Shown: positions 15,982-24,950, numbered from the stretch's first letter. The stretch is DNA of 54,152 bases from Methylobacterium nonmethylotrophicum (GCF_004745635.1 NZ_SRLB01000040.1:1-54152), one strand, 5' to 3'. A program made the numbers and translations. Notes: generated by a model not told the origin, from the sequence alone.

Positions 15982-17481
15982 ATGGTTGGGACGGAGCTGC
16001 TCACCACCGAGGAGATGCGGCGGGCGGATGCCGCGGCGATTCACGCCGGCACGCCGGGGCTGGCGCTGATGCGCCGGGCCGGCGCCGCGGTGGCCGAGCG
16101 CGCCCGCGCGCTCGCGGGCGACGGCCGGATCCTCGTCCTGTGCGGGCCGGGCAACAACGGCGGCGACGGCTTCGTCGCCGCGACGCTGCTGGCCGAGGCG
16201 GGCCTTCCGGTCGAGGTGGCGCTGCTCGGCCGGCGCGACGCGCTGGCGGGCGACGCCGCGGCGGCGGCCGGCGACTGGACCGGGCCGGTGGCCGACGCCG
16301 CCAGCGCCCAGCCGGCCGGCTTCGCCCTGGTGATCGACGCCCTGTTCGGGGCCGGCCTCAGCCGGCCGCTCGCGGGCGAGGCCGCCGCGCTGGTCGAGCA
16401 CGTCAATGCCGCCGGCGTCCCGGTCCTCGCCGTCGACGTGCCCTCGGGGCTCGACGGCGATACCGGGGCGGCATTCGGCCCGGTCGTCGCCGCGACCGAG
16501 ACCGTCACCTTCGTGCGGCCCAAGCCCGGCCATCTCCTGCTGCCCGGCCGGCGCCTGTGCGGCCCGGTCGTCGTCGCGGCGATCGGCGTGCCGGACGCGG
16601 TGGTGGCGGGGATCGGGTCCAAGGCCCACGTCAACGGGCCTGACCTGTGGGACGCCGCCTTCCCGCGGCTGTCCGACGACAGCCACAAATACACCCGCGG
16701 CCACGCGGTGGTTCTGTCGGGGCCGGCGCACCGCACCGGGGCGGCGCGCCTCGCCGCCCGGGGATGCCTGCGGATCGGCGCCGGCCTCGTCACCGTGCTG
16801 TCGCCGACGCCGGCTCTGCCGGAGAATGCCGCCCAGCTCACCGCGATCATGCTGCGCCCCTGCGACGGCGCCGACGACCTCGACGACCTCCTCACCGACG
16901 AGCGCCTCGCCGTGATCGTCGCGGGCCCGGGCCTCGGCACCGGAGCGCCGACCCGCGACCTCGTCCGCGTCGCCACCGAGGCCGGCCGCCGCCTCGTCCT
17001 CGACGCCGACGCGCTCACGAGCTTCTCGGGCAAGGCCGACGACCTCGCGCAGCTGATCGCGGCGGGCGGCGCGGAGGCGGTCGCGACGCCGCACGAGGGG
17101 GAGTTCAGGCGCCTGTTCAAGGGCGTGGCGGCGGTGCCGGACGGGTCCAAGCTCGTCCGGGCGCGGGCGGCGGCGGCGTTCCTCGGCGCCGTCGTGGTGC
17201 TGAAGGGGGCCGACACGGTGATCGCCGCCCCCGACGGCCGCGCCGCGATCAACCCCAACGGCACGCCGTGGCTCGGCACCGCCGGCAGCGGCGACGTGCT
17301 GTGCGGCTTCGCCGGCGGGCTTCTCGCGCAGGGCATGCCGGCCTTCGAGGCTGCCGCCGCCGCGGTCTGGCTCCACGCCGCGGCCGCACGCCGGCACGGG
17401 CCGGGGCTGATCGCGGAGGACCTTCCGGAGCTCATGCCGGCGGTGCTGGCGGAGGTGCTGGAGAGGCTCGGGCCGGCCTGA
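15982..17481 (+). CDS. nnr: Bifunctional NAD(P)H-hydrate epimerase/dehydratase
   Basis: A 499-residue repair enzyme that restores NAD(P)HX, the hydrated form of NAD(P)H. The N-terminal YjeF_N epimerase domain starts LLTTEEMRRADAAAI and contains the GPGNNGGDGFVAA loop and DALFGAGL. The C-terminal ADP-dependent dehydratase (YjeF_C, ribokinase-like) carries GPGLGTGAPTRDL and NGTPWLGTAGSGDVLCGFAG, the catalytic and nucleotide-binding motif. The start at 15982 (MVGTELLTTEEM) is chosen because family members begin right at this motif; an ATG at 15907 would add 25 residues of unusual composition. It is divergent from glnB. Domain order is the usual bacterial fusion. Confidence 0.92.
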   Translation: MVGTELLTTEEMRRADAAAIHAGTPGLALMRRAGAAVAERARALAGDGRILVLCGPGNNGGDGFVAATLLAEAGLPVEVALLGRRDALAGDAAAAAGDWTGPVADAASAQPAGFALVIDALFGAGLSRPLAGEAAALVEHVNAAGVPVLAVDVPSGLDGDTGAAFGPVVAATETVTFVRPKPGHLLLPGRRLCGPVVVAAIGVPDAVVAGIGSKAHVNGPDLWDAAFPRLSDDSHKYTRGHAVVLSGPAHRTGAARLAARGCLRIGAGLVTVLSPTPALPENAAQLTAIMLRPCDGADDLDDLLTDERLAVIVAGPGLGTGAPTRDLVRVATEAGRRLVLDADALTSFSGKADDLAQLIAAGGAEAVATPHEGEFRRLFKGVAAVPDGSKLVRARAAAAFLGAVVVLKGADTVIAAPDGRAAINPNGTPWLGTAGSGDVLCGFAGGLLAQGMPAFEAAAAAVWLHAAAARRHGPGLIAEDLPELMPAVLAEVLERLGPA

Positions 17482-17633
17482 CGATCGGTCGGGGGCGCGA
17501 CGAGCGTCCCCGGTTCAGAACGAGGCCGCTCGCGTTCCGACTGATCCTGGACCGTCAACGGTTCCGGATCCGGGATTGCGCTGCGCGCGGCCCCGGGCTG
17601 ACGCGGAGGATGGCAGGGCGCGAGCGCGAATCC

Positions 17634-18998
17634 TCACGCCGCCGCCGCGACCACCCGGTTCCGGCCGGCCTGCTTGGCCTGGTAGAGGGCGAGGTCGGCG
17701 CGCTTGAGCATCTGGCCGGGCGCGTCGTCCTCCGGCTGGCGGGCGGCGACGCCGATCGAGACCGTGACGTCGATCGCGGTGGTGCCGCGCTGGACTTGGA
17801 ACGGCACCGCCTCGATCCGCTCGCGGATGCGCTCGGCGACCTGGCGGGCGGCATCGAGCCCGGTATCGGGCACCACGACCACGACCTCCTCGCCGCCGTA
17901 GCGCGCCACCACATCGATGCCGCGGGTCTGGGCCCGGATGCGCGTGGCGAACTCCTTGAGCACCTCGTCGCCGGCATCGTGGCCGAAGCGGTCGTTGATC
18001 GACTTGAAGCGGTCGATGTCGAGGAGCAGCAGCGCCACCGGCCGCTCCCGCAGGGACGGCTCGCAGAACAGCCCGGCGAGGTAGCTGTCGAGGTAGCGCC
18101 GGTTGTGCAGGCCCGTGAGCCCGTCGGTGACGGCGAGGTCCATCGACGCCTGGACCGACTCGCGCAGCGAGTGCGAGAACCGCTTGCGCTTCACCTGGGT
18201 GCGCACCCGGGCGACCAGCTCGTTGCGGTCGATCGGGCGGACCAGGTAGTCATGCACGCCGAGATCGAGTCCGCGCATGATCCGGGCGCGGTCCTGCGGA
18301 TCGGCCAGCATCACCACCGGCACGCTGCGGGTGCGGTCGAGGGAGCGCAGCTGGCTGCACAGGCGCAGGCCGTCATAGTCCTGCAGGTCGAGGCTCACCA
18401 GCACGACGTCGAAGTCGCCGGCCTTGGCCCGCTCGAGCGCGTCCTGGGGCGAGGCCACGGTCTCGACGCAGTGGTACTGGCCGAGGGCCGCCGCCAGCCG
18501 CTCGGCGGCCGAGCGGCGATCCTCGACGATCAGCACGTTCGCGTTGTGGCCCGTCTCGGCGGCGGCCGCCGCCAGCGGGTCGCCGACGCGGGAGGCCATG
18601 GCGCGGCTGCGCAATTCGTCGGTGACCGCCTTCAGGCGCACCAGGCTGCGCACCCGGGCCATCAGGGCGGTGTCGTCGATCGGCTTGGTCAGGAAATCGT
18701 CGGCGCCGGCGTCGAGCCCGCGCAGGCGGTCGCTCGGCTGGTCGAGGGCGGTCACCATCACCACCGGCAGGTGCGCGGTCGCCGGTGTCGACTTGATCCG
18801 GCGGCACACCTCGAACCCGTCCATCCCGGGCATCATCACGTCGAGCAGCACGATGTCGCACAGCCCCTTCTCGCAGATCGCGAGCGCATCGGCACCGTTC
18901 ATCGCCGAGACGACGTCGAAATACTCGATCGTCAGCTTCGTCTCGAGCAGCTTGATGTTCGGAAAGAGGTCGTCGACGATGAGAACGCGTGCCGACAT
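17634..18998 (-). CDS. pleD: Two-component diguanylate cyclase PleD
   Basis: A 454-residue REC-REC-GGDEF protein that makes cyclic di-GMP and drives the polarity and motile-to-sessile transition. The first receiver has Asp53 in DIVLLDVMMPGMDG. The second receiver lacks the phospho-acceptor: serine replaces it in DVVLVSLDLQDYDG, so it is likely a dimerisation adaptor as in Caulobacter PleD. The output domain has LTDGLTGLHNRRYLD-like helices and the active-site loop RYGGEEV, where the usual final phenylalanine of GG(D/E)EF is valine. The inhibitory I-site RGID lies five residues upstream. It lies 39 bp downstream of divK, the conserved alphaproteobacterial order, so the two are probably one operon. 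Confidence 0.94.
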   Translation of the reverse strand: MSARVLIVDDLFPNIKLLETKLTIEYFDVVSAMNGADALAICEKGLCDIVLLDVMMPGMDGFEVCRRIKSTPATAHLPVVMVTALDQPSDRLRGLDAGADDFLTKPIDDTALMARVRSLVRLKAVTDELRSRAMASRVGDPLAAAAAETGHNANVLIVEDRRSAAERLAAALGQYHCVETVASPQDALERAKAGDFDVVLVSLDLQDYDGLRLCSQLRSLDRTRSVPVVMLADPQDRARIMRGLDLGVHDYLVRPIDRNELVARVRTQVKRKRFSHSLRESVQASMDLAVTDGLTGLHNRRYLDSYLAGLFCEPSLRERPVALLLLDIDRFKSINDRFGHDAGDEVLKEFATRIRAQTRGIDVVARYGGEEVVVVVPDTGLDAARQVAERIRERIEAVPFQVQRGTTAIDVTVSIGVAARQPEDDAPGQMLKRADLALYQAKQAGRNRVVAAAA

Positions 18999-19037
18999 GG
19001 AAGGTCAGGCCTCTCTCAGCTCAGGCTCGATCTTGGC

Positions 19038-19418
19038 TTAACTCTGGCGGTCATCGCCGGCATAGGTGCGGACCGTCGCGAGGAACTTCGCGACCGAGAT
19101 GGGCTTGGAGAGGTAGGCCTCGCAGCCCCCCTCGCGGATGCGCTCCTCGTCACCCTTCATGGCGAAGGCCGTGATGGCGATCACCGGGATGCCCTTGAGC
19201 TCATCGTCCTCCTTGAGCCATTTAGTGACCTCGAGGCCCGACACCTCGGGCAGCTGGATGTCCATCAGGATCAGGTCGGGCCGGTGCCGCCGCGCCAGCT
19301 CGATCGCCTCGATCCCGTTGGCCGTCTTGAGGGTCGCGTAGCCATGGGCCTCCAACAGGTCGTTGAAGAGCTTCATGTTCAACTCATTGTCCTCGACGAT
19401 GAGCACCGTCTTCGTCAT
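19038..19418 (-). CDS. divK: Cell-division response regulator DivK
   Basis: A 126-residue stand-alone receiver domain. Asp53 in LILMDIQLPEVSG is the phospho-acceptor, with the acidic pair E9-D10 (VLIVEDNELN), the switch threonine in VIAITAFAMKGDEE, and the lysine in YLSKPIS. Length and the NELNMKLFNDLLEAHGY segment match DivK, the essential polarity regulator controlling the CckA-CtrA pathway through DivJ/PleC/DivL. It is first in a unit with pleD and divergent from the DUF3572 gene. None of its partner kinases are in this window. Confidence 0.95.
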   Translation of the reverse strand: MTKTVLIVEDNELNMKLFNDLLEAHGYATLKTANGIEAIELARRHRPDLILMDIQLPEVSGLEVTKWLKEDDELKGIPVIAITAFAMKGDEERIREGGCEAYLSKPISVAKFLATVRTYAGDDRQS

Positions 19419-19502
19419 GGCTCACTGTCTCCGGCGCTCCAGCGGGCCGCGTCACACCCCGGCTGCGACCGGAACCGCAACACTGTTAAGCGGCACATGT
19501 TG

Positions 19503-19838
19503 ATGAAACGCAAATTCGAAGGATTTGCCAGGGGGTCCGATCCCCGTGGCGGAGTGCTGAGTGAATCCGCCGCGGAGGCCCTGGGCAACCGCGTCTTCGG
19601 CTACGTCACGGGCGAGCCGGGCCGATTGCTGCGGTTCATGGAGAGCTCGGGCCTCTCCCCGGATGCATTGCGGCAGGCCGCCGGGAGCCCGGAACTCGTG
19701 GCGGGCCTCCTCGACCACGTGGTGGCCGACGAGGAGCTGCTCGTGGCCTGCGCGGCGGCCCTCGAGGTCCCGCCGGAGCGGATCACCCAGGCCTGGCGCC
19801 GCCTCGGGCCGCCGGACCCGGGCGAGTTCGGCGCCTGA
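19503..19838 (+). CDS. DUF3572 family protein
   Basis: A 111-residue soluble helical protein. The core ESAAEALGNRVFGYVTGEPG, LLRFMESSGLSPDALRQAA and AGLLDHVVADEELLVACAA matches DUF3572, a short alphaproteobacterial family of unknown function found next to divK and pleD. The start is uncertain: ATG at 19497 and 19503 are both in frame, and a GTG at 19554 would remove the basic, poorly conserved leader (MKRKFEGFARGSDPRGG) and begin at the conserved region. It is divergent from divK by about 85 bp and only 15 bp upstream of dinB, so it is probably co-transcribed with the polymerase. Confidence 0.8.
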   Translation: MKRKFEGFARGSDPRGGVLSESAAEALGNRVFGYVTGEPGRLLRFMESSGLSPDALRQAAGSPELVAGLLDHVVADEELLVACAAALEVPPERITQAWRRLGPPDPGEFGA

Positions 19839-19853
19839 GCGCGGGACCGGCGC

Positions 19854-21143
19854 GTGGCCGAGGACGCGCTCTGCCGCGATTGCGGCGCGACCGCACCGGC
19901 CGGCACCCGCCGCTGCGGCACCTGCGGCTCTCCGCGCCTGCTGGCGCACCCGGAGCGCGACGCGCTGGCCATCGCCCACGTCGATTGCGACGCGTTCTAC
20001 GCCGCGGTCGAGAAGCGCGACGACCCCCGCTTGCGCGACCGGCCGCTGATCATCGGCGGCGGGAGGCGCGGGGTGGTCGCGACCGCCTGCTACATCGCGC
20101 GCATCCATGGCGTCCACTCGGCGATGCCGATGTACCGCGCCCTCGAGGCCTGCCCGGACGCGGTGGTGCTGCGGCCCGACATGGAGAAGTACGCCCGCGT
20201 CGGCCGGCAGGTGCGGGCGATGATGCAGGCGCTCACGCCCCTGGTCGAGCCGGTCTCGATCGACGAGGCCTTCCTCGACCTCACCGGCACCGCGCGGCTG
20301 CACGGGGCGCCGCCCTCCGTGACGCTCGCGCGCTTCGCCCGCGCGGTCGAGGCGGAGATCGGGATCACCGTCTCGGTCGGGCTCGCCCCCAACAAGTTCC
20401 TGGCCAAGATCGCCTCCGATCTCGAGAAGCCCCGCGGCTTCTCGATCATCGGCCGGGACGAGGCCGAAGCCTTCCTGGCGCCGCGCCCGGTCCGGGTGCT
20501 GCCGGGCATCGGCCCGGCCGCGGCCGGGCGGCTTGCCGCCCTCGGAATCCGCCGGATCGGCGACATCGCCCGGATCGCCCCGGAGCGGCTGCAGGCGAGC
20601 CTCGGGCGGGACGCCGCCCGCCTCCTCGCCCTGGCGCGGGGCGAGGATCCGCGGGCGGTGCAGCCCCGGCGCGAGACGAAGAGCATCTCGGGCGAGACCA
20701 CCTTTTCGGAGGATCTGCGGGCCTTCGAGGCCCTGCGGCCGGTGCTGTGGCGGCTGTGCGAGACCGTGGCGCGGCGCCTGAAGCGGGCGGAGCTCGCCGC
20801 CGGCAGCGTCACCCTGAAGCTGAAGGACCGCGACTTCCGCCTGCGGACCCGCACCCGGTCGGGGCTGGCGCCGACCCAGGTGGCCGAGCGGCTGTTCCGC
20901 CCGGCCGAGGCGCTGCTGCGCGAGGCCTGCGACGGCACGGCCTACCGGCTGATCGGGATCGGGGCCGGCGACCTCTGCGGCGCGGCCCATGCCGATCGGG
21001 GCGACCTCGCCGACGGCTCGGCGCGCCGCGAGGCGAGCCGCGCGGCCGCCGTCGACGCCCTGCGCGAGCGGTTCGGCGCGGATGCGGTGCAGCGCGGGCT
21101 CGGCTTCGCGCCGCCCGGCAGGAAGCGCCCGGAGCCCGGATAG
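19854..21143 (+). CDS. dinB: DNA polymerase IV (Y family)
   Basis: A 429-residue error-prone translesion polymerase. Catalytic acidic residues are in HVDCDAFYAAVE (Asp44 and Asp46) and SIDEAFLDL (Asp137-Glu138). The NKFLAKIASDLEKP and GIGPAAAGRLAALGI (helix-hairpin-helix) motifs follow, then the little-finger domain (SISGETTFSEDL, SVTLKLKDRDF). The first 30 residues form an extra zinc-ribbon, C7-x2-C10 and C21-x2-C24, seen in some alphaproteobacterial DinB proteins but not in E. coli DinB. GTG start with the DUF3572 gene 15 bp upstream. No LexA-type box was recognised upstream; regulation may come with the neighbour's promoter. Confidence 0.93.
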   Translation: MAEDALCRDCGATAPAGTRRCGTCGSPRLLAHPERDALAIAHVDCDAFYAAVEKRDDPRLRDRPLIIGGGRRGVVATACYIARIHGVHSAMPMYRALEACPDAVVLRPDMEKYARVGRQVRAMMQALTPLVEPVSIDEAFLDLTGTARLHGAPPSVTLARFARAVEAEIGITVSVGLAPNKFLAKIASDLEKPRGFSIIGRDEAEAFLAPRPVRVLPGIGPAAAGRLAALGIRRIGDIARIAPERLQASLGRDAARLLALARGEDPRAVQPRRETKSISGETTFSEDLRAFEALRPVLWRLCETVARRLKRAELAAGSVTLKLKDRDFRLRTRTRSGLAPTQVAERLFRPAEALLREACDGTAYRLIGIGAGDLCGAAHADRGDLADGSARREASRAAAVDALRERFGADAVQRGLGFAPPGRKRPEPG

Positions 21144-21167
21144 GCCCCGCCGCGACGGCACGGGCCG

Positions 21168-22049
21168 TCAGGACTTGCAGTCCTTGCTCTCCGGCGTGAG
21201 GTCGATCCGCGACAGCTCGCCCTTGAGGGAGAACTCGCCGTAATCGAGACGCAAGGCCCCGCTGACGCCGTTCTCGTAGAGATCGAAGGCGAGGACGTAG
21301 ACGGGCGTGCGCTCCCCCTCCCCCGGCGAGAAATAGCTCAGCGTGACGGGCCAGTGCGGCATCGTCGCCATGGCGCCGTCGCGCAGGACGGCGTCGGCCG
21401 GCGCAGCCGCCGGCCTCGGGCCTCCGGGCGTGGTCGGGTCGGGCGTGGCCGGGCCGGGTCGGGCCGCTTCCGCCGCGACGGCGCGCTGCGGCCCGATGAC
21501 CGCGAGGGTGTCGTAGACCTTGCGGCCGTCGTCGGACCCGTCGAAGACCTTCACGGCGACGGTGGACTGCCCCGCCCGGGCCGCCTCGATCAGCCGCTTC
21601 ATGTGGGCGGCCGGAAACAGCACCTCGCCCGGCACCGCCAGCCCGCCGCGCTTGGGCTGCCGGAGGCTGATGTCGAGGCCCTTGTCGTCCCGCTCGGCAT
21701 TGCCGTCGACCGGGGCGGCCGCCTTGCCGTTGAGGTCGGACTGGGTGCGGAAGCGGAAGCTGCGCCCGTCGCCGCTCTCGAAGGTGGTGTTGCGCAGGTC
21801 CGAGGTGCGGGTGCCGCTCTCCGAACTCTCCAGCACCGTCACCTGCCGGTACTGCAGCGCGAAGCCCCTGCAGGCATCGCCGGAGAAGTCGAACACGATC
21901 CGGCCGCGGGCGCTCTCGACCGCGCGGGTGCCGGAACTGCCGGACAGCGACAGGTCGTAGACGGCGCGGTGGGGCGCGAGGTGCACGGCCTCCGCCGCCA
22001 GAACGGGCGGCGAGAGCGCGAGCAGGACGCACGCGAGGGCTGTTCGCAT
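21168..22049 (-). CDS. eipB: Periplasmic cell-envelope integrity protein EipB (DUF1849)
   Basis: A 293-residue secreted protein. Residues 1-19 form a signal peptide (MRTALACVLLALSPPVLAA). The mature protein starts with LAPHRAVYDLSLSGSSG, the family's conserved opening. It continues with SARGRIVFDFSGDACRGFA and closes with LDYGEFSLKGELSRIDL. Cys60 and Cys291 are placed to form the conserved disulfide of EipB, a spiral beta-sheet protein that maintains envelope integrity in Brucella and is widespread in Alphaproteobacteria. An alanine/proline-rich insert near residues 195-220 is an oddity of this copy. It is convergent with dinB (24 bp) and divergent from gcrA. Confidence 0.88.
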   Translation of the reverse strand: MRTALACVLLALSPPVLAAEAVHLAPHRAVYDLSLSGSSGTRAVESARGRIVFDFSGDACRGFALQYRQVTVLESSESGTRTSDLRNTTFESGDGRSFRFRTQSDLNGKAAAPVDGNAERDDKGLDISLRQPKRGGLAVPGEVLFPAAHMKRLIEAARAGQSTVAVKVFDGSDDGRKVYDTLAVIGPQRAVAAEAARPGPATPDPTTPGGPRPAAAPADAVLRDGAMATMPHWPVTLSYFSPGEGERTPVYVLAFDLYENGVSGALRLDYGEFSLKGELSRIDLTPESKDCKS

Positions 22050-22601
22050 GAGGTCTCCCGGGGCGGCCGTCGGTGCTGGCGTCGGCCCTGTTGGTCATCC
22101 CAAGATAGGCCCCGCCCCGGCGCCCGGCAACGTGCCCGGACGGGTCCGGACGGGGCCCGGACGCGGCCCGGCCGTGGCGCCGGGGCCACGCTTCCGAAAG
22201 ACCGTGACGACAACCTTGGCTTGCGACGCCGCGGCGCGGCGGTTTAACCGTCGCGCGCGTGACGCCGTGGCGCGCCGGAGTCAGACTGGCGACCGGACAA
22301 GCCATTCAGGGAAATGAATATTTTCCGGTACCCGGTGGGTCCGGGCCGAGCCCCGCCAAGGGGCCGGGGTGAGCGCCGGAGGGGTCGAGGAGCCCGTCCC
22401 GGGGCGGGGAAAAGCCAACTCGGCCAGAGGCGGACTCTTGCGCGGATGTTAGGCCGTCCTGTAGGTTCACCCCGTCGCCACCGCCCGAGGCGTGGCGGCG
22501 ATCACCAGCAGGATCGGACGGACTGAACGCGCGGTCGAACGGCGGGCCGCTCGCGGCTGCGCGTCGATTCCATGGGTGATGTCGGGGGAGTGGAGGCGGC
22601 G
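22050..22601. other. Long divergent intergenic region between eipB and gcrA
   Basis: 552 bp without a supportable gene, holding the promoters of eipB and gcrA. Three CcrM methylation motifs (GANTC) are present: GAGTC 22278-22282, GACTC 22433-22437 and GATTC 22566-22570; the last is 32 bp before the gcrA start. At this GC content one or two would be expected by chance, so the number is only suggestive. A stretch of lower GC (GAAATGAATATTTTCC, about 22310-22326) is the most promoter-like part. Confidence 0.5.
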
Positions 22602-23126
22602 ATGATGGATGCGGGCCCGAGCTGGACGAAGGAACGCGTCGAGCTTCTCAAGCGGCTGTGGAGCGAGGGCAAGAGCGCCAGCCAGATCGCCGCCGAGATC
22701 GGCGGCGTGTCCCGCAACGCGGTCATCGGCAAGGTCCACCGCCTCGGCCTCGCCGGGCGGATCGTGAAGCCGAACGGTGCCCCGCCCGCCGGCCGCAAAG
22801 CCCGGGGCGAGGCCGAACTGCCCGCCGCGCCCGCGCCCGAGACACCGGCCGTCCTGGCGCCCGCGCCGCCAGCCCTGGCCCTGATCCAGACCCAGGCTGC
22901 CGCTTCGCCCCCCGCCGTCGCCCTGCCGGAGAGCGCCCGCGTCACCATCATGGAGCTGCGGGAATTCATGTGCCGCTGGCCGATGGGCGACCCGTCCTCA
23001 CCGGAATTCCGCTTCTGCGGCGACCGCGCGATCACCGGCCTGCCCTACTGCACCCATCACAGCCGCATCGCCTACCAGCCCGCCGCGGAGCGCAAGCGCG
23101 ACCGCCGGGTCGTTGGATTCCGGTAG
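22602..23126 (+). CDS. gcrA: Cell-cycle transcription regulator GcrA
   Basis: A 174-residue protein. The N-terminal helix-turn-helix (WTKERVELLKRLWSEGKS, QIAAEIGGVSRNAVIGKV, HRLGLAGR) is the GcrA DNA-binding domain that recognises CcrM-methylated GANTC sites. A Pro/Ala-rich linker follows (about 65-105). The C-terminal sigma-70-binding segment contains MELREFMCRWPMGDP, FCGDRAITGLPYCTHHSRIAY and conserved cysteine/histidine residues. GcrA binds RNA polymerase holoenzyme and activates S-phase genes. The ATG at 22602 is preferred: GGAGG at 22592-22596 is well placed and the conserved helix starts within eight residues. An upstream in-frame ATG at 22572 lacks this spacing. Confidence 0.94.
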   Translation: MMDAGPSWTKERVELLKRLWSEGKSASQIAAEIGGVSRNAVIGKVHRLGLAGRIVKPNGAPPAGRKARGEAELPAAPAPETPAVLAPAPPALALIQTQAAASPPAVALPESARVTIMELREFMCRWPMGDPSSPEFRFCGDRAITGLPYCTHHSRIAYQPAAERKRDRRVVGFR

Positions 23127-23464
23127 CGGCGCCCGCCCGTCACGCTCCGGGAGGCGGCGTCGCGCCGCTCCGGGCGAAACGGGCCGATCCCTTCCGATGG
23201 GTTGGGTGTATCGCTCGAATCCTAACGAATCCTGTCCGGCCGCCATGGTTGATCCGGGCGGCGTCCGGAATGGCGGGACCGCGGGCGGGCATCCTCCCTC
23301 CGGGCCGCGATCGCGCCGGCATCGTCGTCCCGGAGCCGCGCGGCGGAACCCGGGACGACCGGGCGCGGGATCGATGCGGGATCGGCCGCGTTGCCGCGGC
23401 GATCGGACGGCCGCGCCCAGGCCTGGCCGGTCGGCCCCGACCCGCAGGGCGGCCGGCCCCCTCG
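23127..23464. other. Intergenic region between convergent gcrA and phoB
   Basis: 338 bp with no gene I can support. A 6-bp inverted repeat (GCGGCG / CGCCGC) near 23155-23170 could fold in either transcript, but no U tract follows. The rest has no recognisable signal. Confidence 0.4.
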
Positions 23465-24163
23465 CTACTCCGGCGCGAACATCTCGTCGAAGGAGTAGCC
23501 GGAGCCGCGCACGGTGCGGATCGGGTCGGTGTCGCGGCCGCGGTTGATCGCCTTGCGCAGGCGCCCGATATGCACGTCGACGGTGCGCTCGTCGATGTAG
23601 ACGTCGTGGCCCCAGACGCCGTCGAGGAGCTGCTCGCGGGAGAAGACCCGCCCCGGGCTCTGCATCAGGAACTCGAGCAGCTTGAACTCGGTCGGGCCGA
23701 GATGCAGCTCGCGGCCGTCGCGGCGGACGCGGTGGCTGACCCGGTCGAGCTCGATGTCGCCGGCGACGAGCAGGTCGGCGACGTGGGCGGGCTTGGCCCG
23801 GCGCAGCAGGGCGCGGACCCGCGCCAGGAGTTCCGGCACCGAGAACGGCTTGACGATGTAGTCGTCGGCGCCGGTGGCGAGCCCCCGCACCCGGTCGCCC
23901 TCCTCGCCGCGAGCCGTCAGCATGATGACCGGCAGCCGCTCGGTCTCGCGGCGGGCGCGGATGCGCCGGCACAGCTCGATGCCGGACAGGCCGGGCATCA
24001 TCCAGTCGAGGAGGACGAGGTCCGGGACCTGCTCGCGCAGGCGGAGATCCGCCTCGTCGCCCCGGGCGACGGCGTCGACCTCGAAGCCCTCGGCCTCGAG
24101 ATTGTAGCGCAGGAGGAGGGTGAGGGCTTCCTCGTCCTCGACGATCAGGATGCGGGTACTCAT
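23465..24163 (-). CDS. phoB: Phosphate regulon response regulator PhoB
   Basis: A 232-residue OmpR/PhoB-family regulator. The receiver has E9-D10, Asp53 in LVLLDWMMPGLSG, the switch threonine in VIMLTARGEE, and lysine in DDYIVKPFS. The C-terminal winged helix holds LGPTEFKLLEFLMQSPGRV and VDVHIGRLRKAI with RTVRGSGYSFDE. WMMPGLSG and the DNA-binding helix are characteristic of PhoB. It activates genes through Pho boxes under phosphate limitation. It is last in the pst operon, 67 bp after phoU. The cognate kinase gene phoR is not in the window. The start could be 24163, 24166 or a GTG at 24172; 24163 gives the canonical MSTRILIVEDE. Confidence 0.94.
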   Translation of the reverse strand: MSTRILIVEDEEALTLLLRYNLEAEGFEVDAVARGDEADLRLREQVPDLVLLDWMMPGLSGIELCRRIRARRETERLPVIMLTARGEEGDRVRGLATGADDYIVKPFSVPELLARVRALLRRAKPAHVADLLVAGDIELDRVSHRVRRDGRELHLGPTEFKLLEFLMQSPGRVFSREQLLDGVWGHDVYIDERTVDVHIGRLRKAINRGRDTDPIRTVRGSGYSFDEMFAPE

Positions 24164-24230
24164 CATCGGCACTTCGGGCGGGGTCCGGTGGCAGGCCCGC
24201 TCCGGGCGTGAACCCGGGCGGGCCTGCCCG

Positions 24231-24950
24231 TCAGGCCTCGGGCTGGGAGTCGAGGGTGGCGAAGCTCGAGCGGTCGTTCTTGGGACGATCGGTCGGCAGC
24301 GTCTCGCCGGTGGCGAGGTAGTGGATGGTCTCGGCGATGTTGGTGGTGTGGTCGCCGATGCGCTCGACGTTCTTGGCGCAGAACAGGAGATGCGTGCAGA
24401 ACGTGATGTTGCGCGGGTCCTCCATCATGTAGGTCAGGAGTTCGCGGAACAGCGAGGTGTAGAGCGCGTCGATGCCGCCGTCCCGGGCCCAGACGTCGAG
24501 GGCCGCGACCGTGTCCTGGGTGGCGTAGGCGTCGAGCACGTCCTTGAGCTGCTCCTGGACCAGCTCGTTCATGTGCTCCACGCCGACGACGATCTTCTGC
24601 AGCTGGACCTGGTCGCTGATCGCGACGACGCGCTTGGCGACGTTCTTGGCGAGGTCGCCGATGCGCTCGAGGTCGCCCGAGACGCGGATCGCCGAGATCG
24701 TCTCGCGCAGGTCGATCGCCATCGGCTGGCGCTTGGCGATGAGGAGGATGGCCTTCTCCTCGATCTCGCGCTGCAGCCCGTCGAGGCGCTGGTCGACGGC
24801 GATCACCGCCTGGGCGAGGGCGGCGTCGCGGCGCAGCAGCGCCTGGCCGGAATCCGCCACCATCTTCTCGGCGATCCCGCCCATCTCGGCGATGCTGCGC
24901 CGCAGGTTCTGCAGCTCCTGATCGTAGGAGGTGACGATGTGGCCCGACAT
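24231..24950 (-). CDS. phoU: Phosphate signalling protein PhoU
   Basis: A 239-residue cytoplasmic protein built of two repeated three-helix bundles. Each bundle has the metal-binding acidic pattern (DLERIGDLAKNVAKR near 110-124 and NVERIGDHTTNIAE near 195-208). PhoU links the PstSCAB transporter to the PhoR/PhoB sensor and represses the regulon when phosphate is plentiful. Length and motifs are normal. It lies 79 bp downstream of pstB, before phoB. ATG at 24948-24950. Confidence 0.95.
   Translation of the reverse strand: MSGHIVTSYDQELQNLRRSIAEMGGIAEKMVADSGQALLRRDAALAQAVIAVDQRLDGLQREIEEKAILLIAKRQPMAIDLRETISAIRVSGDLERIGDLAKNVAKRVVAISDQVQLQKIVVGVEHMNELVQEQLKDVLDAYATQDTVAALDVWARDGGIDALYTSLFRELLTYMMEDPRNITFCTHLLFCAKNVERIGDHTTNIAETIHYLATGETLPTDRPKNDRSSFATLDSQPEA

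Noticed and set aside
16647..19502. Very long plus-strand open frame antisense to pleD-divK and out of frame with nnr
   Set aside because: It is a GC-skew shadow: no family motifs, residue composition dominated by Arg, Gly, His and Asp. Only its last part, from 19503, is the real DUF3572 gene.
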